DNA from: CAVUDO01 sp963740255
Lineage (GTDB): Bacteria; Actinomycetota; Actinomycetes; Mycobacteriales; Cryptosporangiaceae
Direction of reading: 5' to 3'
Assembly (NCBI GenBank): GCA_963740255.1
Contig: CAVUDO010000006.1
Location: forward strand, 372,001 to 436,000
Length of the DNA stretch: 64,000 nucleotides
The translations under genes were made by a program, and so were the position numbers. Positions 7,396 through 17,300 of the stretch are shown piece after piece. Numbering within the stretch: the stretch's first letter is position 1; each line of letters starts with the position of its first letter. The notes under the pieces are model-generated. The model was given only the letters and a program-made list of their open reading frames with translations. It ran no database searches and was not told the origin of the DNA.

Positions 7396-8082
7396 TCAGT
7401 GCCGGAAGGCCGAGCCGAGCATCTGCTGTTCGATCGGGGTCTGCGAGATCCGTGCCCACCGGAGCGTCCCGTGGCTCACCAGCGTGATGATGTCGGCCGG
7501 GAGCCGGGTGAGTGACTGCTCGACGTCGGCCAGGTTCAGCGCCGAGCAGACCAGTGCGGCCTCCATCGCCGACAGCGTCTGCATCAGGACGAGGTCGGCG
7601 CGGACGAACGCGTCGATGTCCCAGGCGGTGAGCTGGTCGCGGACGGTGAGCACCGCCGCCCAGCCGCCGCTGGCGCGCCGCTCGGCGTCGGCGGCGCTGG
7701 AGTCGCCGTCCAGGACGACCAGCTGCGGGCGGTCGGCCGATCCGGGCCGGTCGTGCGGCGTGCCCGGCGGCACCACCCGGATCGCGTCGGGAGGGTCGGC
7801 GGTCACCCGCCCGAAGGTGCCCCAGGCCGTGGGGCGCCCGGTCTGCACGATGATCTGGGCACCGACCGCCAGCGCGCGGAACGCGATCAGCTGGGCGAAC
7901 CGCAGGCCACCGACGGCGAACGCGGTGGTCGGCTCGGGACGGAACAGTCTGAGCACCACGGGCTTGCCGTGCTGGTCGACGCCGATCACCAGGCCCGAGC
8001 CGCCGGTGCTCATCGTGATCGAGGCGATCGACGCGGGATCGGCGAGGTGGATGCCGATCTGATTGGCGGGGAGCTGACTCAC
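7396..8082 (-). CDS. Unknown protein downstream of eccE
   Basis: GTG at 8082 (minus) follows GAGGAG at normal spacing; the product is 228 aa. It opens VSQLPANQIGIHLADPASIA and includes VVLRLFRPEPTTAFAVGG. The middle has a Walker-B-like strand, QLVVLDGDSSAADAERR. The C-terminal half (LVLMQTLSAMEAALVCSALN and DVEQSLTRLPADIITLVSHG) recalls the last part of FtsK/TraG-type ATPases, although no Walker A is present. It lies 50 bases after eccE on the same strand, so it is probably co-transcribed. It may be an accessory subunit of the secretion machine; this is inference. Confidence 0.6.
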   Translation of the reverse strand: MSQLPANQIGIHLADPASIASITMSTGGSGLVIGVDQHGKPVVLRLFRPEPTTAFAVGGLRFAQLIAFRALAVGAQIIVQTGRPTAWGTFGRVTADPPDAIRVVPPGTPHDRPGSADRPQLVVLDGDSSAADAERRASGGWAAVLTVRDQLTAWDIDAFVRADLVLMQTLSAMEAALVCSALNLADVEQSLTRLPADIITLVSHGTLRWARISQTPIEQQMLGSAFRH

Positions 8083-8132
8083 GGGCGCTCCTCGCCGGCG
8101 CTCGGTGGTTCCGGTGCCGTCACTGCGTTCGG

Positions 8133-10283
8133 TCACGGGAGGAAGCCGCCCAGGGGCAGTGAGGCGGCGACTCCGAACACCTGCTCGCCGTCGAGTCGTT
8201 CCACCCGGGCACCGCACAGCTCGGCCGCCGCGGCGACCTGGTCGGACGCCGGGTCGACCGACGAGACCATCGGAAGGGTGAGTCGCACGACCGCCTCCAC
8301 CTCGATCTCCTCGCCGCGGCGGCGCGCGGACACGGCGACCGTGGTGGCCAGGCTCGACACGCCGGCCATCCGGTCGACGAACTCGCGACCCACCGGGTCG
8401 GCCAGGTCGGGCCATTCGCGGAGGCGGAAGGCGGTCTGTACCTCCCGCCCGGTGGACCAGTGGTTCCACTGCTCGTTGATCTCGTCGGGGCCGGCGGGGC
8501 CGGGCTGGGCCTCCGGTGCGTTGGAGGCCCCACTGGGCGGGGCTTCGAGGCGGGCCAGCGCGAGCAGGGCGGTGAGGGCGTCGCCCCGGTCGAGCACCCG
8601 GACCCGCATGCCGTCCTTGCGCAGGCGGCGTTGCAGCCGGCGCACGGCGCTGGCCAGCGCAGCGCGGAGTTCGGAGTCGCTGTGGCCGTCGGCCGTGCGC
8701 AACGCCTGCAGGGCGATCAGGCACCGGCGCTGCGCCGGCACCAGTCCGCGGCCGAGGTAGCGGTAGGAGGTGCCGGTCGCGTTGGTGTCGGCCCGCAGGG
8801 CCGGGGCCGGTGCGGTGTGCACCACGACCTGCGCGGCCACCACCGGCTCGCCCGCCTCCGCGTTGGGCAGCAGGGCCGTCGGTGCGGGCAGCGGGCGGCT
8901 CGACTCGACGATCAGGCCGGACTCCGACGGGAGCGGCTCGAGGATCGCGGTCATTCCGCCGGCATGGCAGATCAACGCCACCTCGGTGCCGTCGAGGTCG
9001 AGCACGTCGGCCCGGGCGCCGCGGGCGACCGCAGCGAGCAGCGTGCTGCCGCGACACTCCTCCGGGTCGAACTGCCACCGGCGGCGCCGGGCGGCGTAGC
9101 GGAGGAACAACGCGATCCACTGGTACACCCAGCGCTGGTCGACCCGGATTGTCGTCACGCCGAGGATCACCGCAGCGGTGATCGCGGCCGGGATCACCAC
9201 GCTGGCCGGGCGACCGATCGTCGCCGCGATCGCGGCGACTGCCAGCTCCCAGCACACGATCTGACCGACGTGGACGTTGCCGATCGTCGCCGGGCGCCGG
9301 CGCGGCTGCGGGCGGCTCGGAGGAGAGCCCGGCGGGTCGGGGGATCCGAGGGCGGTGCCGGTGGGTGGCGGCTCGACGGCGAGGGCGGGTCGGGTCGGGG
9401 GCCGTGCCGGCGGAGCCGCCGCGGCCTTGGCCGGGGACGCTGCGACGGCGGCACGGGCGGCGACCGCCTGGCCGGTGCCCTGCGACAGGGCGGTGGGCCT
9501 GGCCACCGCGGGCGCCGCGGCAGCGGCCTGGGGCGCCGCGGCCGGTTGGGCGGCGGCGGGCGCAGCGGCCTTCGCCGCGGGAGCGGCAGGCGCCGCGGCG
9601 GCGGCCTGTGCGGCGCTCCCGGCCTGTGCGGCGCCGGCCGGGCGGCCGTACACGGTGCCGGTGGGCCGGGCCGGCGGGGCGGACCGCGGCTGGGCCGCCC
9701 CCGAACCGGCGGGGGGCGCGGACCGGGGCGCCGCCTTCGCGGCCGGGGGAGCACTGGGTGGCGAAGCCGGGGGCGCGGACCGGGGCCGGACCACCGGAGC
9801 CGCTGCGGGAGGTGCGGACCGGGCGGCCTGGCCGCCCGGCGGCGCGGCCGGCGGGCCCGCGGGGGAGCGCCCGGTCACCTGCGGAGCAGGTCCCGCCGTC
9901 CGGGTGCGTCCGTTCGCCGCGCTGCGTCCGGAGACCGCCGGCGGCGGCGCCTGACGGGCCGGTCGGCCGGGCGGCGCGGAGCGTGGCCTGGCCTGGCCTG
10001 CTGGTCCTTCGCCGGCCTCGGGAGCGCCGGGGGCCGGGATGCTGGACACCGGGCGGATCACCCCGTCGACCAGGGGGTCCGTGGCGGGCTGGTCCTGCTG
10101 GGACATGCGTGCGGAGCCGTACAGGGTCGGGGTGCCGCCGATCCGGGCGGTGCCCGGGGGAGGGCTCGCGCCGGGCGAGGGCGGGGCCGTCCGCCTGCTG
10201 CGCGGGGTGTCGTCCTTCTTGCCGGCGTCGTCGCGACCGTCTTCAGGGCGTGGGTACGCACTGCCCCCGTGGCGAGGTGTCAT
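8133..10283 (-). CDS. eccE: Type VII secretion protein EccE with long disordered N-terminus
   Basis: ATG at 10283 follows GAGGGAGG. The first 330 or so residues are low-complexity, Pro/Ala/Arg/Ser-rich (repeated RSAPP and PAAAP runs), with no fold. The EccE core then starts: IGNVHVGQIVCWELAVAAIA and VVIPAAITAAVILGV form two membrane segments, followed by RWVYQWIALFLRYAARRRR and a periplasmic region (DVLDLDGTEVALICHAGGMT, YLGRGLVPAQRRCLIALQAL, WNHWSTGREVQTAFRLREWP). EccE is a peripheral membrane component of the ESX core complex that contacts MycP. Total length is 716 aa; mycobacterial EccE proteins are near 300-560 aa, so the extension is unusual. Confidence 0.85.
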   Translation of the reverse strand: MTPRHGGSAYPRPEDGRDDAGKKDDTPRSRRTAPPSPGASPPPGTARIGGTPTLYGSARMSQQDQPATDPLVDGVIRPVSSIPAPGAPEAGEGPAGQARPRSAPPGRPARQAPPPAVSGRSAANGRTRTAGPAPQVTGRSPAGPPAAPPGGQAARSAPPAAAPVVRPRSAPPASPPSAPPAAKAAPRSAPPAGSGAAQPRSAPPARPTGTVYGRPAGAAQAGSAAQAAAAAPAAPAAKAAAPAAAQPAAAPQAAAAAPAVARPTALSQGTGQAVAARAAVAASPAKAAAAPPARPPTRPALAVEPPPTGTALGSPDPPGSPPSRPQPRRRPATIGNVHVGQIVCWELAVAAIAATIGRPASVVIPAAITAAVILGVTTIRVDQRWVYQWIALFLRYAARRRRWQFDPEECRGSTLLAAVARGARADVLDLDGTEVALICHAGGMTAILEPLPSESGLIVESSRPLPAPTALLPNAEAGEPVVAAQVVVHTAPAPALRADTNATGTSYRYLGRGLVPAQRRCLIALQALRTADGHSDSELRAALASAVRRLQRRLRKDGMRVRVLDRGDALTALLALARLEAPPSGASNAPEAQPGPAGPDEINEQWNHWSTGREVQTAFRLREWPDLADPVGREFVDRMAGVSSLATTVAVSARRRGEEIEVEAVVRLTLPMVSSVDPASDQVAAAAELCGARVERLDGEQVFGVAASLPLGGFLP

Positions 10284-10388
10284 GTCGTACCTCCCTCAGC
10301 GATCTCGAACTCACTCCGGCGGCCCGGCGCTCAGGCTAACGTCCGTCCGACGGCTGGCGCGGGGCCGGTGGCCGCCCTGGTCAGTGTG

Positions 10389-11649
10389 TCATCCGCCAGC
10401 GGCCGCTGCGGCAGAGTTCATCATGGCGGACCGCGCGACGGGTCCGGCGGCCCTGGTGCGCCTGCGTAGGTAGGCGACGAGGAAGAGCCCACCGCCCACG
10501 ACGACCACGAGCGCAGCCACTCCGCAGGCCAGCAGGCCAAACACGACGGCGGCCTCGGCGCCCTGGTCGTCGGCCCGGGGCCGGGCGAATGCGCTGCGGG
10601 TGGCGGTGGGGAGCTTCGCGTCGGCGGGCACCACCGGCTCGCGGGTGAGCGCGCCGACGACGTCCAGGGTGCCCCAGCCGTAGCTTCTCGTCGTACCCCT
10701 TCACGCCGGCTTCCCGGGTGGTCCACAGCAGCCGCTGGGTGAACCTGTTGATGTGTTCCCGCGGGTACTTCGCCAGGATCAACGCGGCGGCACCGCCGAC
10801 CACCGCGGCCGCGACGCTGGTGCCGCTGATCGCCTGGTAGCCGCCGCCGGGCCGGGCGGCCGGAATGCGGTCACCCGGCGCGGAGATGTCGACCCGGCGT
10901 CCGGTGGTGGAGTACGGCGCCAGGGTGCCGGTGCGGTCCACGCTGGTGACGGCGATGACGTGCGAGATCGCCGCGGGGTAGCCGACCACCACGTTGTCGG
11001 GCAGGTTCCCCGACCCGGCGATCACCTGGACCCCCCGCTGCTCGGCGTAGGCGACCGCCGCCTCCTGCTCGCGGCTGAAGCTGCCGGCCAGGGCCACCAC
11101 CACGAGGTTCGCGCGGGCGTCCACCGCCGTGCGGATCGCGGTGGCGATGGCGGCGGGGTCGATGAGCGGTGTCCGGGGATGGCGGACGTTGATCGGGAGG
11201 ATCTTCGCCCTGGGCGCGATCCCCAGCACGCCGTTGCGGTTGCCGGGCCCGTGCCCGTGGCCGGCGATCAGGGAGGCCACCGCCGTACCGTGCGGGTCGG
11301 TCGGCTGCAGGCCGCGGGTGCTCCTGGTGCCGTCCCAGGCGTTGAAGCCGGGTACGACGTTCCCGCGCAGGTCCGGATGGGTGGCGTCGACGCCAGTGTC
11401 GACCACGGCGACCGTCACGCCCTGGCCCTGGGTGACCTGGTGGGCGCGCGCGACGGACAGGAACGCGAGCTGCCACGAGGCCGCGCGGGTGGCGTCGGCC
11501 ACGGCCGGGGCAGCGCCCAGGCCGACGGAGCCGAGGACGCCGACCACGGTGGCCACCGCCCAGGAACCCCTGCGGACGCGGCACCGGCCGTGCCCGCGCG
11601 TCACGGGAGCGGCCGGCGCCTGCGAGGATCCCCGGTCGGGTCCGCTCAA
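10389..11649 (-). pseudogene. mycP: Mycosin MycP (S8 serine protease), frameshifted before the membrane anchor
   Basis: This is the subtilisin-like protease of the ESX machine. An N-terminal signal (SWAVATVVGVLGSVGLGAAP) precedes the catalytic domain with Asp in VAVVDTGVDATHPDL, His in DPHGTAVASLIAGH and Ser in ISGTSVAAAVVGG. At about 10683 one extra base shifts the frame inside the conserved GYDEKYGWGTLD segment. Without it the frame continues as LDVVGALTREPVV and then the anchor CGVAALVVVVGGGLFLVAYL, giving 419 aa. As written, translation runs into an Arg-rich tail ending near 10381. The start is either TTG at 11649 (GGAG seven bases upstream, overlapping the upstream stop) or GTG at 11604. 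The shift is either a sequencing error or a real lesion; the rest is well conserved. Confidence 0.85.
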
Positions 11650-13421
11650 CGGCCCACTCCGAGAGCCGGGCCCGGACGCTTGGCCTGCTGCTTCTCCACC
11701 GGCCGCTCGATGACCGCGGGAGCGGTCTCCGCCACGGTGAACAGTTCCTCGTCGCCGACGCGCTCCATGGCGCGGGTCGCCTCGGCGGCGGGCTTGGCCT
11801 GCGGCCGGTTGGCCTGCCGGGCGGGCGGTCCGCCGGGCCGGGCCGCGGGGCCGGCACCCGTGCCGGGACCCGCCAGGCCGCGGCCGTCCAGACCCGGCCG
11901 CAGCGCCCGCCGGGTCGTCTCGACGGTCTCGGGTTGGCCCGGACGCAGCGACTGTCGCCGACCACCGAGGCCCGGACCGCCGGGCACCCGGAGTTCGCCG
12001 GGAAGGCCTGGCCGGCCGGTGAGAGGTCTCTTCGGGGTGCCGCGGGTGCCACGAAGCGGCGGTGGCGTCCCGGAACCTGGCATGCCCGGGCCGGGGACGC
12101 CCGGGCGGGTCGGCCCGCCGGGCGGGTTCTTGCCGAGCACCTTGGGCCCGCCGGCGCCGCGGCCGGGAAGTGCGGGCGCACCGGGACCGCCGGGACCGCC
12201 GGGACGGCCCGACAACGGCCCACCGGGGGGCTTGGCACCACGGCCCAGCGGCGGCGCGCCGGGCGGAGCACCCCCGCCGCCACGGCCGTTGAGCTGGGGA
12301 CGTGTGGGACGGGAACCAGGCGGCGCGCCGGGCGGGAGTCCGCCGCCTGGCCCGCCGCCGCCGTTGCGGCCGCTGAGGCCGGGCGGCAGGCCGGGCGGCG
12401 CCGCGGGACGGCCGCCCCCGCCACCGCCGCCGAGACCGGACGGGACCGTGGGAGCTCCAGGACGCGTGCCGAGGCCGTTCGCCCCGAGGCCGTTCAGGCC
12501 CGTGGGGGCGGCTGGGCGGCCCATCAGCCCCCCCAGCCCGGGCGGCAGCGGCGGCGGCGCGGCCGGCCGGGGAGGGAGTTGGAGCGCCCCCGCTGGCAGT
12601 CGCGGCAGCGCCGGCGGCGGCGGGGGGCGGGGCGGAGCCGGCAGCGCGAACGCCGACCGCCCGGGGGTCATCATCGCCATCAGGTCGCCAGGGGGCCGCG
12701 GGGGAGCGCCGGGCGCATTGCCGCCGTGACTGAGCGCACCGAGCGAGCCCGGCCCCGCGCCGGGGCCGCCGGGCCCGTTGACGCTGACCGGGGCGGCGTT
12801 CTTCGGCCCCTGGTAGACCCGGCCGCGCTGGAGCGCCGAGGCACCCTGGCTCAGCGCCGTCGCGACGCCGTCCATGATCTCGCTGCGCGAGCGCAGGGTG
12901 TATTCCTTCTTGATGTCGCCGTGCCGCGACTCGCCGACGATGTCGGTGACGTCCTCGATGATCTCGAAGCCGAACAGACCGCCGTTCGCGTCGTCCTCCG
13001 CCGCGGCCTTCGCCTTGGCCTCGTACTCGTCGTAGAGGGCCTCCATCCGCGGCTTCGCGTCGGACAGCGCACCGTGCATGGTCGTGAAGGTGGTGGCGTT
13101 GGACGAGGCGGCGTCCCGCCAGTTCTCCAGTGACCGGCGGGTCTCGTCGACCTTCTCCATGAAGACGCGCTGGGCCTCTCCGGACGGCCAGCCCTCGCGA
13201 AGCGTCTCGGCGCGGGTGCTGAGGTTGCGGTGCAGGGTGTCCAGGGCAGTCGCGCTGGCCCGCCACATGTCGGCGGCGCGTGAGTACGCCTCCAGATCTT
13301 CCTGCATGATCGCGAGGTAGTGCTCGTCGATGGAGGTGTACTGGTACTCCAGCCCGCCCACGTCGGTGTCGGGCGGAGGCGAGTAGTACTCGCCACTTGG
13401 CCCGTTCTGGTCCGGTGGCAT
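11646..13421 (-). CDS. WXG-type secretion substrate with Pro/Gly-rich C-terminus
   Basis: The 591-aa product has a helical N-terminal domain of about 190 residues. It contains YTSIDEHYLAIMQEDLEAYS, a WxSG turn in TLREGWPSGEAQRVFMEKVD and helical YDEYEAKAKAAAEDDANGG, the layout of WXG100/PPE-like proteins exported by type VII systems. The remaining 400 or so residues are almost entirely Pro, Gly, Ala and Arg (GGPGGPG and PPLPPGL runs), with a short ordered C-terminus (RAMERVGDEELFTVAETAPA). This recalls mycobacterial EspI/EspB/EspK-like substrates, but I cannot assign one. It sits between mycP and the EspC-like gene on the minus strand and its stop overlaps the mycP TTG. Confidence 0.65.
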   Translation of the reverse strand: MPPDQNGPSGEYYSPPPDTDVGGLEYQYTSIDEHYLAIMQEDLEAYSRAADMWRASATALDTLHRNLSTRAETLREGWPSGEAQRVFMEKVDETRRSLENWRDAASSNATTFTTMHGALSDAKPRMEALYDEYEAKAKAAAEDDANGGLFGFEIIEDVTDIVGESRHGDIKKEYTLRSRSEIMDGVATALSQGASALQRGRVYQGPKNAAPVSVNGPGGPGAGPGSLGALSHGGNAPGAPPRPPGDLMAMMTPGRSAFALPAPPRPPPPPALPRLPAGALQLPPRPAAPPPLPPGLGGLMGRPAAPTGLNGLGANGLGTRPGAPTVPSGLGGGGGGGRPAAPPGLPPGLSGRNGGGGPGGGLPPGAPPGSRPTRPQLNGRGGGGAPPGAPPLGRGAKPPGGPLSGRPGGPGGPGAPALPGRGAGGPKVLGKNPPGGPTRPGVPGPGMPGSGTPPPLRGTRGTPKRPLTGRPGLPGELRVPGGPGLGGRRQSLRPGQPETVETTRRALRPGLDGRGLAGPGTGAGPAARPGGPPARQANRPQAKPAAEATRAMERVGDEELFTVAETAPAVIERPVEKQQAKRPGPALGVGR

Positions 13422-13466
13422 GAGGGATTCCCGTCTGTTCAGCCGGTTGCGCGGCGGTGCCCGCGC

Positions 13467-14087
13467 TCAGGCCGTCGCGGGTCCGACGCCGCCCTCGACA
13501 GCACCGGTGACGCCGGGGGCCAGGATCGTCGGCTCGTCCGGCCGCGAGTCCGGGTTCCAGTCCTGCATCTGCCCGAACTCGTCCCGGTTCTCCCGCACCC
13601 GCTCCTCGGCGTCGGACTCGGCGGAGTCGTCCGTGGCGACCCGGTCGGGGGTGGTGTCCTGGGCGTTGGGCAGCACACCGGGGTTGGCGGCCCGGACGTC
13701 GCGCTCGGCCTGCTCGGCGGCGGCGGCGTTGGCCTGCACGCTGCCGGGTGTGTCGGCGTTGGCCGTGAACGCGTTGTTGACGTCGGACACGGTCGCCGCG
13801 CCGGTCGCGTCGGAACCCATGTAGTTGGCCTGGATCACCATCGCCGCCTGGGCGAGCGCCTGGACGCCGAGCATCGCGTCGCCCAGGAACTTGCCCGTGT
13901 CGCCGAGCCGGTGGCCGTTCATGGTGGCCGCGTACGCCGCCTCCTTCAGCCCGCCGTGGCCCAGCCGCGGGGGTGAGGTCATCGCGGTGCGCATCTCGTC
14001 GCCGAAGGCCTTGCCGTCCTCGGCGAGGGTGGTCGCGAACTCCCCGAGGTTGCCGAGCTGGACATCGATGCCGTCTGAACCTGCCAT
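13467..14087 (-). CDS. EspC-like type VII secretion-associated protein
   Basis: I chose ATG at 14087, preceded by AGCGGGGG; an upstream ATG at 14132 would add a GGVDNAGE segment without a good ribosome site. The 206-aa product starts MAGSDGIDVQLGNLGEFATT and continues LAEDGKAFGDEMRTA and LGDAMLGVQALAQAAMVIQA, a helical hairpin similar to the EspC/PE-like families. The C-terminal 100 residues are acidic and apparently disordered, with DDSAESDAEERVRENRDEFG and QMQDWNPDSRPDE. It precedes the WXG/Pro-rich gene by 45 bases and probably pairs with it for export; that pairing is inference. Confidence 0.55.
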   Translation of the reverse strand: MAGSDGIDVQLGNLGEFATTLAEDGKAFGDEMRTAMTSPPRLGHGGLKEAAYAATMNGHRLGDTGKFLGDAMLGVQALAQAAMVIQANYMGSDATGAATVSDVNNAFTANADTPGSVQANAAAAEQAERDVRAANPGVLPNAQDTTPDRVATDDSAESDAEERVRENRDEFGQMQDWNPDSRPDEPTILAPGVTGAVEGGVGPATA

Positions 14088-14156
14088 GGTGACGCCCCCG
14101 CTTTCGCCTGCGTTGTCGACCCCACCCGGCATGCGCCTAGGCGAGATCGTGCCTTA

Positions 14157-14173
14157 CCCCGAGGTTATCGGGG
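14157..14173. terminator. Hairpin between eccC and the EspC-like gene
   Basis: CCCCGA (14157-14162) pairs with TCGGGG (14168-14173) around the loop GGTTA. It lies in the 251-base gap after eccC on the minus strand. A stretch of unusually AT-rich sequence follows at about 14235-14275. It could end eccC transcription or lie in the leader of the EspC-like gene. No T-run is present. Confidence 0.3.
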
Positions 14174-14338
14174 CCGGCAAGCGGCGGGAAAGCCGTACGA
14201 CCGAATTCGGCACGAATTCGGGACCTTAGGGGCGATGTTCAAGACGCAATGCAATCAAGAGATTACGAATAGTGGCGCGAAAAGGGTGCAGACGGGCGGG
14301 GTCGACCGGAATGTCGCGTCTGGGCGGCACTCCTGAGG

Positions 14339-17300
14339 TCAATGGTTCGGCGGTAGCCAGGCGAGCTGCACCAGGCGGGTGCCCTCCTTGCGGGTCACCA
14401 TCCAGCCCCGGCCCGGCGGCATCGGCTGGGGCTTGACCGCCCCGATCAGCGCGCCCTCGTCCTTCGAACCCGACATGACGATGCCCGGTGAGGCCAGCTC
14501 CCGCAGCCGCATCAGCACGTTCTCGTACATCGCCCGGCCGGCGCCGCCGCTGCGCCGGGTGACGATCAGGTGCATCCCCACGTCCCGCGCCTGGGTCAGG
14601 TAGTCGACCAGCGGCGCGATCGGGTTGGGGGTGGCCGCCGCGACGAGGTCGTAGTCGTCGATCAGGAAGTACAGCTCCGGGCCCTTCCACCAGCTGCGGT
14701 TGCGCAGCTCCTCCGGGGTGACGTCGGGCCCCGGCAGGCGTTCCTTCATCACGTTGGCCACCTCGTTGACGATCGCCTGCGTGGTGGGGGCCGAGGTGCC
14801 GTAGCCGATCAGGTGCTCGGAGGAGATCGCGCCGAGCAGGCCGCGCCGGTAGTCGACCAGGATGATCCGGGCCTCGGCCGGGGTGTACTGGTCGACCAGG
14901 CGCTGGGCCAACGACCGGAGGAAGGTGGTCTTGCCGCACTCCGCGTCGCCGTAGAGGACGAAGTGGGAGTCCGAGGCGAAGTCGACGTACACCGGCTGCA
15001 GGTCGTTCTCGGCCAGTCCGATCGGGACGCCGCGGGCCCGGTCCATCGGCAGGCTGACGTGCGGGACGGTGTCGGGCAGCAGGCGGACCGGCGGCGCCCC
15101 CGGCGCCGACCACGCGTTCCGCACGTCCTCGACCATGTTGGCCACGCCCTCGGAGAGGTCGGCGGTGTCCTGCCGGCCGTCGAGGCGGGGAAGCGCCGTG
15201 AGCATGTGCAGCTTGTCGGCGGTGATGCCGCGGCCGGGCGTCTCGATGGGCACGTTCATCGCGGTGCGGCGGTCGAGGAACGAGTCGCTCGGGTCGCCGA
15301 GCCGCAGTTCGAGCCGGGTGCCGAGCAGGTCGCGGATCGCCGGTCGCAGGTCCATCCAGCGCGACGCCCCGACCATCACGTGGACCCCGTAGGAGAGGCC
15401 CCGGGTGGCGAGGTCGGTGATCCTGGCCTCCAGGTCCTCGAACTCGTTGCGGATCGTCTGCCAGCCGTCGATCACCAGGAACGCGTCGCCGAACGGGTCT
15501 TCCCCGAACCGGCCGTTGCGCTTGAACCGGCGGTAGGTGGCCATGCCGTCGATGCCGTTCTCGGCGAACCGGCGCTCGCGGTCGTTGAGCAGGGTGTGCA
15601 TCTCGGCGACGGTCCGCCGGGTCTGGTCGATGTCCATCCGGCCCGCGACGCCGCCGACGTGCGGCAGGTCCCGCAACGACGACAGCACGCCGCCGCCGAA
15701 GTCCAGGCAGTAGAACTGGACCTCGCGCGGCGTGTGCGTCAGCGCCAGGCAGGTGAGGATGGTGCGCAGCACGGTGCTCTTGCCGCTCTGCGGCCCGCCG
15801 ACCACGACGACGTGGCCCGAGCCGGCGGACAGGTCCATGGTGAGGATGTCGCGCCGCTGGTCGAGCGGGCGGTCGACGATCCCCGCCATCGCCTTGAGAG
15901 ATCCGCGCAGGTCCGGGTTGGAGACCGTGACGCCCCGGCCGGCCTCGACCACCAGCGGCGGCAGGATCTGGTCGAGGGTCGGCGGCTCGTGCAGCGGCGG
16001 CAGCCACACCTGGTGGGCCGGCGTGCCCTTGCCTTCGAGGCGGTCGACCAGCACGTCGAGCAGGCTCTCGCCGATGCCCTCGTCCGGGTCCTCCACGACG
16101 ACGTCCGGCGTCTCCTCCTCCATCGGCGGGGCGAGGTAGTGGGTGTTGTAGTCCAGCACCGTGCCCCAGCCGCGGCCGGCCGGGCCGGTCCCGTCCGACG
16201 TCTTGCGGTAGACCCCGGACACGTAGGCCGCGCGGAAGCGCACCAGCGGGTCGGTGCCGTACTTCATGAAGCCGTGCCCCGGCGAGCGGGGCAGGTCGTA
16301 GGCGTCCGGCGAGCTGAGCACCACGCGGCTCTCCATGGCCGAGAAGGTCCGCAGGCCGATCCGGTAGGACAGGTGGGTGTCCAGGCCGCGCAGCCGGCCC
16401 TCCTCGAGCCGTTGGGAGGCCAGCAGCAGGTGCACGCCGAGCGACCGGCCGACCCGGCCGATCTGGACGAACATGTCGATGAAGTCGGGCTTGGCCGAGA
16501 GCAGCTCGCTGAACTCGTCGCAGATCACCAGCAGGCTGGGCATCGGCGCCAGCGGCGCGCCCGCGGCCCGGGCCTTCTCGTAGTCGCGCAGCGAGGAGAA
16601 GTTGCCGGCCTTGCGCAGCAGCTCCTGCCGCCGCAGCAGCTCGCCGTTGATGGCGTCGGTCATCCGGTCGACCAGCGGCAGCTCGTCGGCCAGGTTGGTG
16701 ATCACCGCGCTGGTGTGCGGTATGCGGTCGAGCTTGGTGAAGGTGGCGCCGCCCTTGAAGTCGACCAGCACGAAGTTGAGCGTCTCGGAGTCGTGTGTGG
16801 TGGCCAGCGCCAGCACCAGCGTCCGCAGCAGTTCGGACTTGCCCGAGCCGGTGGCGCCGATCAGCAGGCCGTGCGGGCCCATGCCGTCCTGCGCCGACTC
16901 CTTCAGGTCCAGCTCCACCGGCTGGCCCTCCGGGCCGATGCCGATCGGCACCCGCAACCGGTCGCGGTTGGGCCGCGGCGTCCACCCGACCGCGGTGTCG
17001 AACTGGTAGGGGTCGCCCATCTCGAGCAGCTCGGCCAGGCCCAGCGCGTTGTTCATCACCTGCTCGCCCTTTGCCGTGTGCGACAGGCGCAGCGGCGCGA
17101 GCTGCCGGGCGAGTGCCTCGGCGAGGGGGTGGCCGAGCTGGTCGGCCCGGCCGATCGAGGCCTCGCCGTCCATCGTCGTGCTGCGCAGGCTGCCCTTCTC
17201 GTCGATGGTGAGCACCAGGCTGGCCCGGTCGAGCAGCCGCGGCGGCGCGGCCGACAGGTCGAGCACGGTGACGCCTTCGACCCCGCCCTCGGTCATCAGG

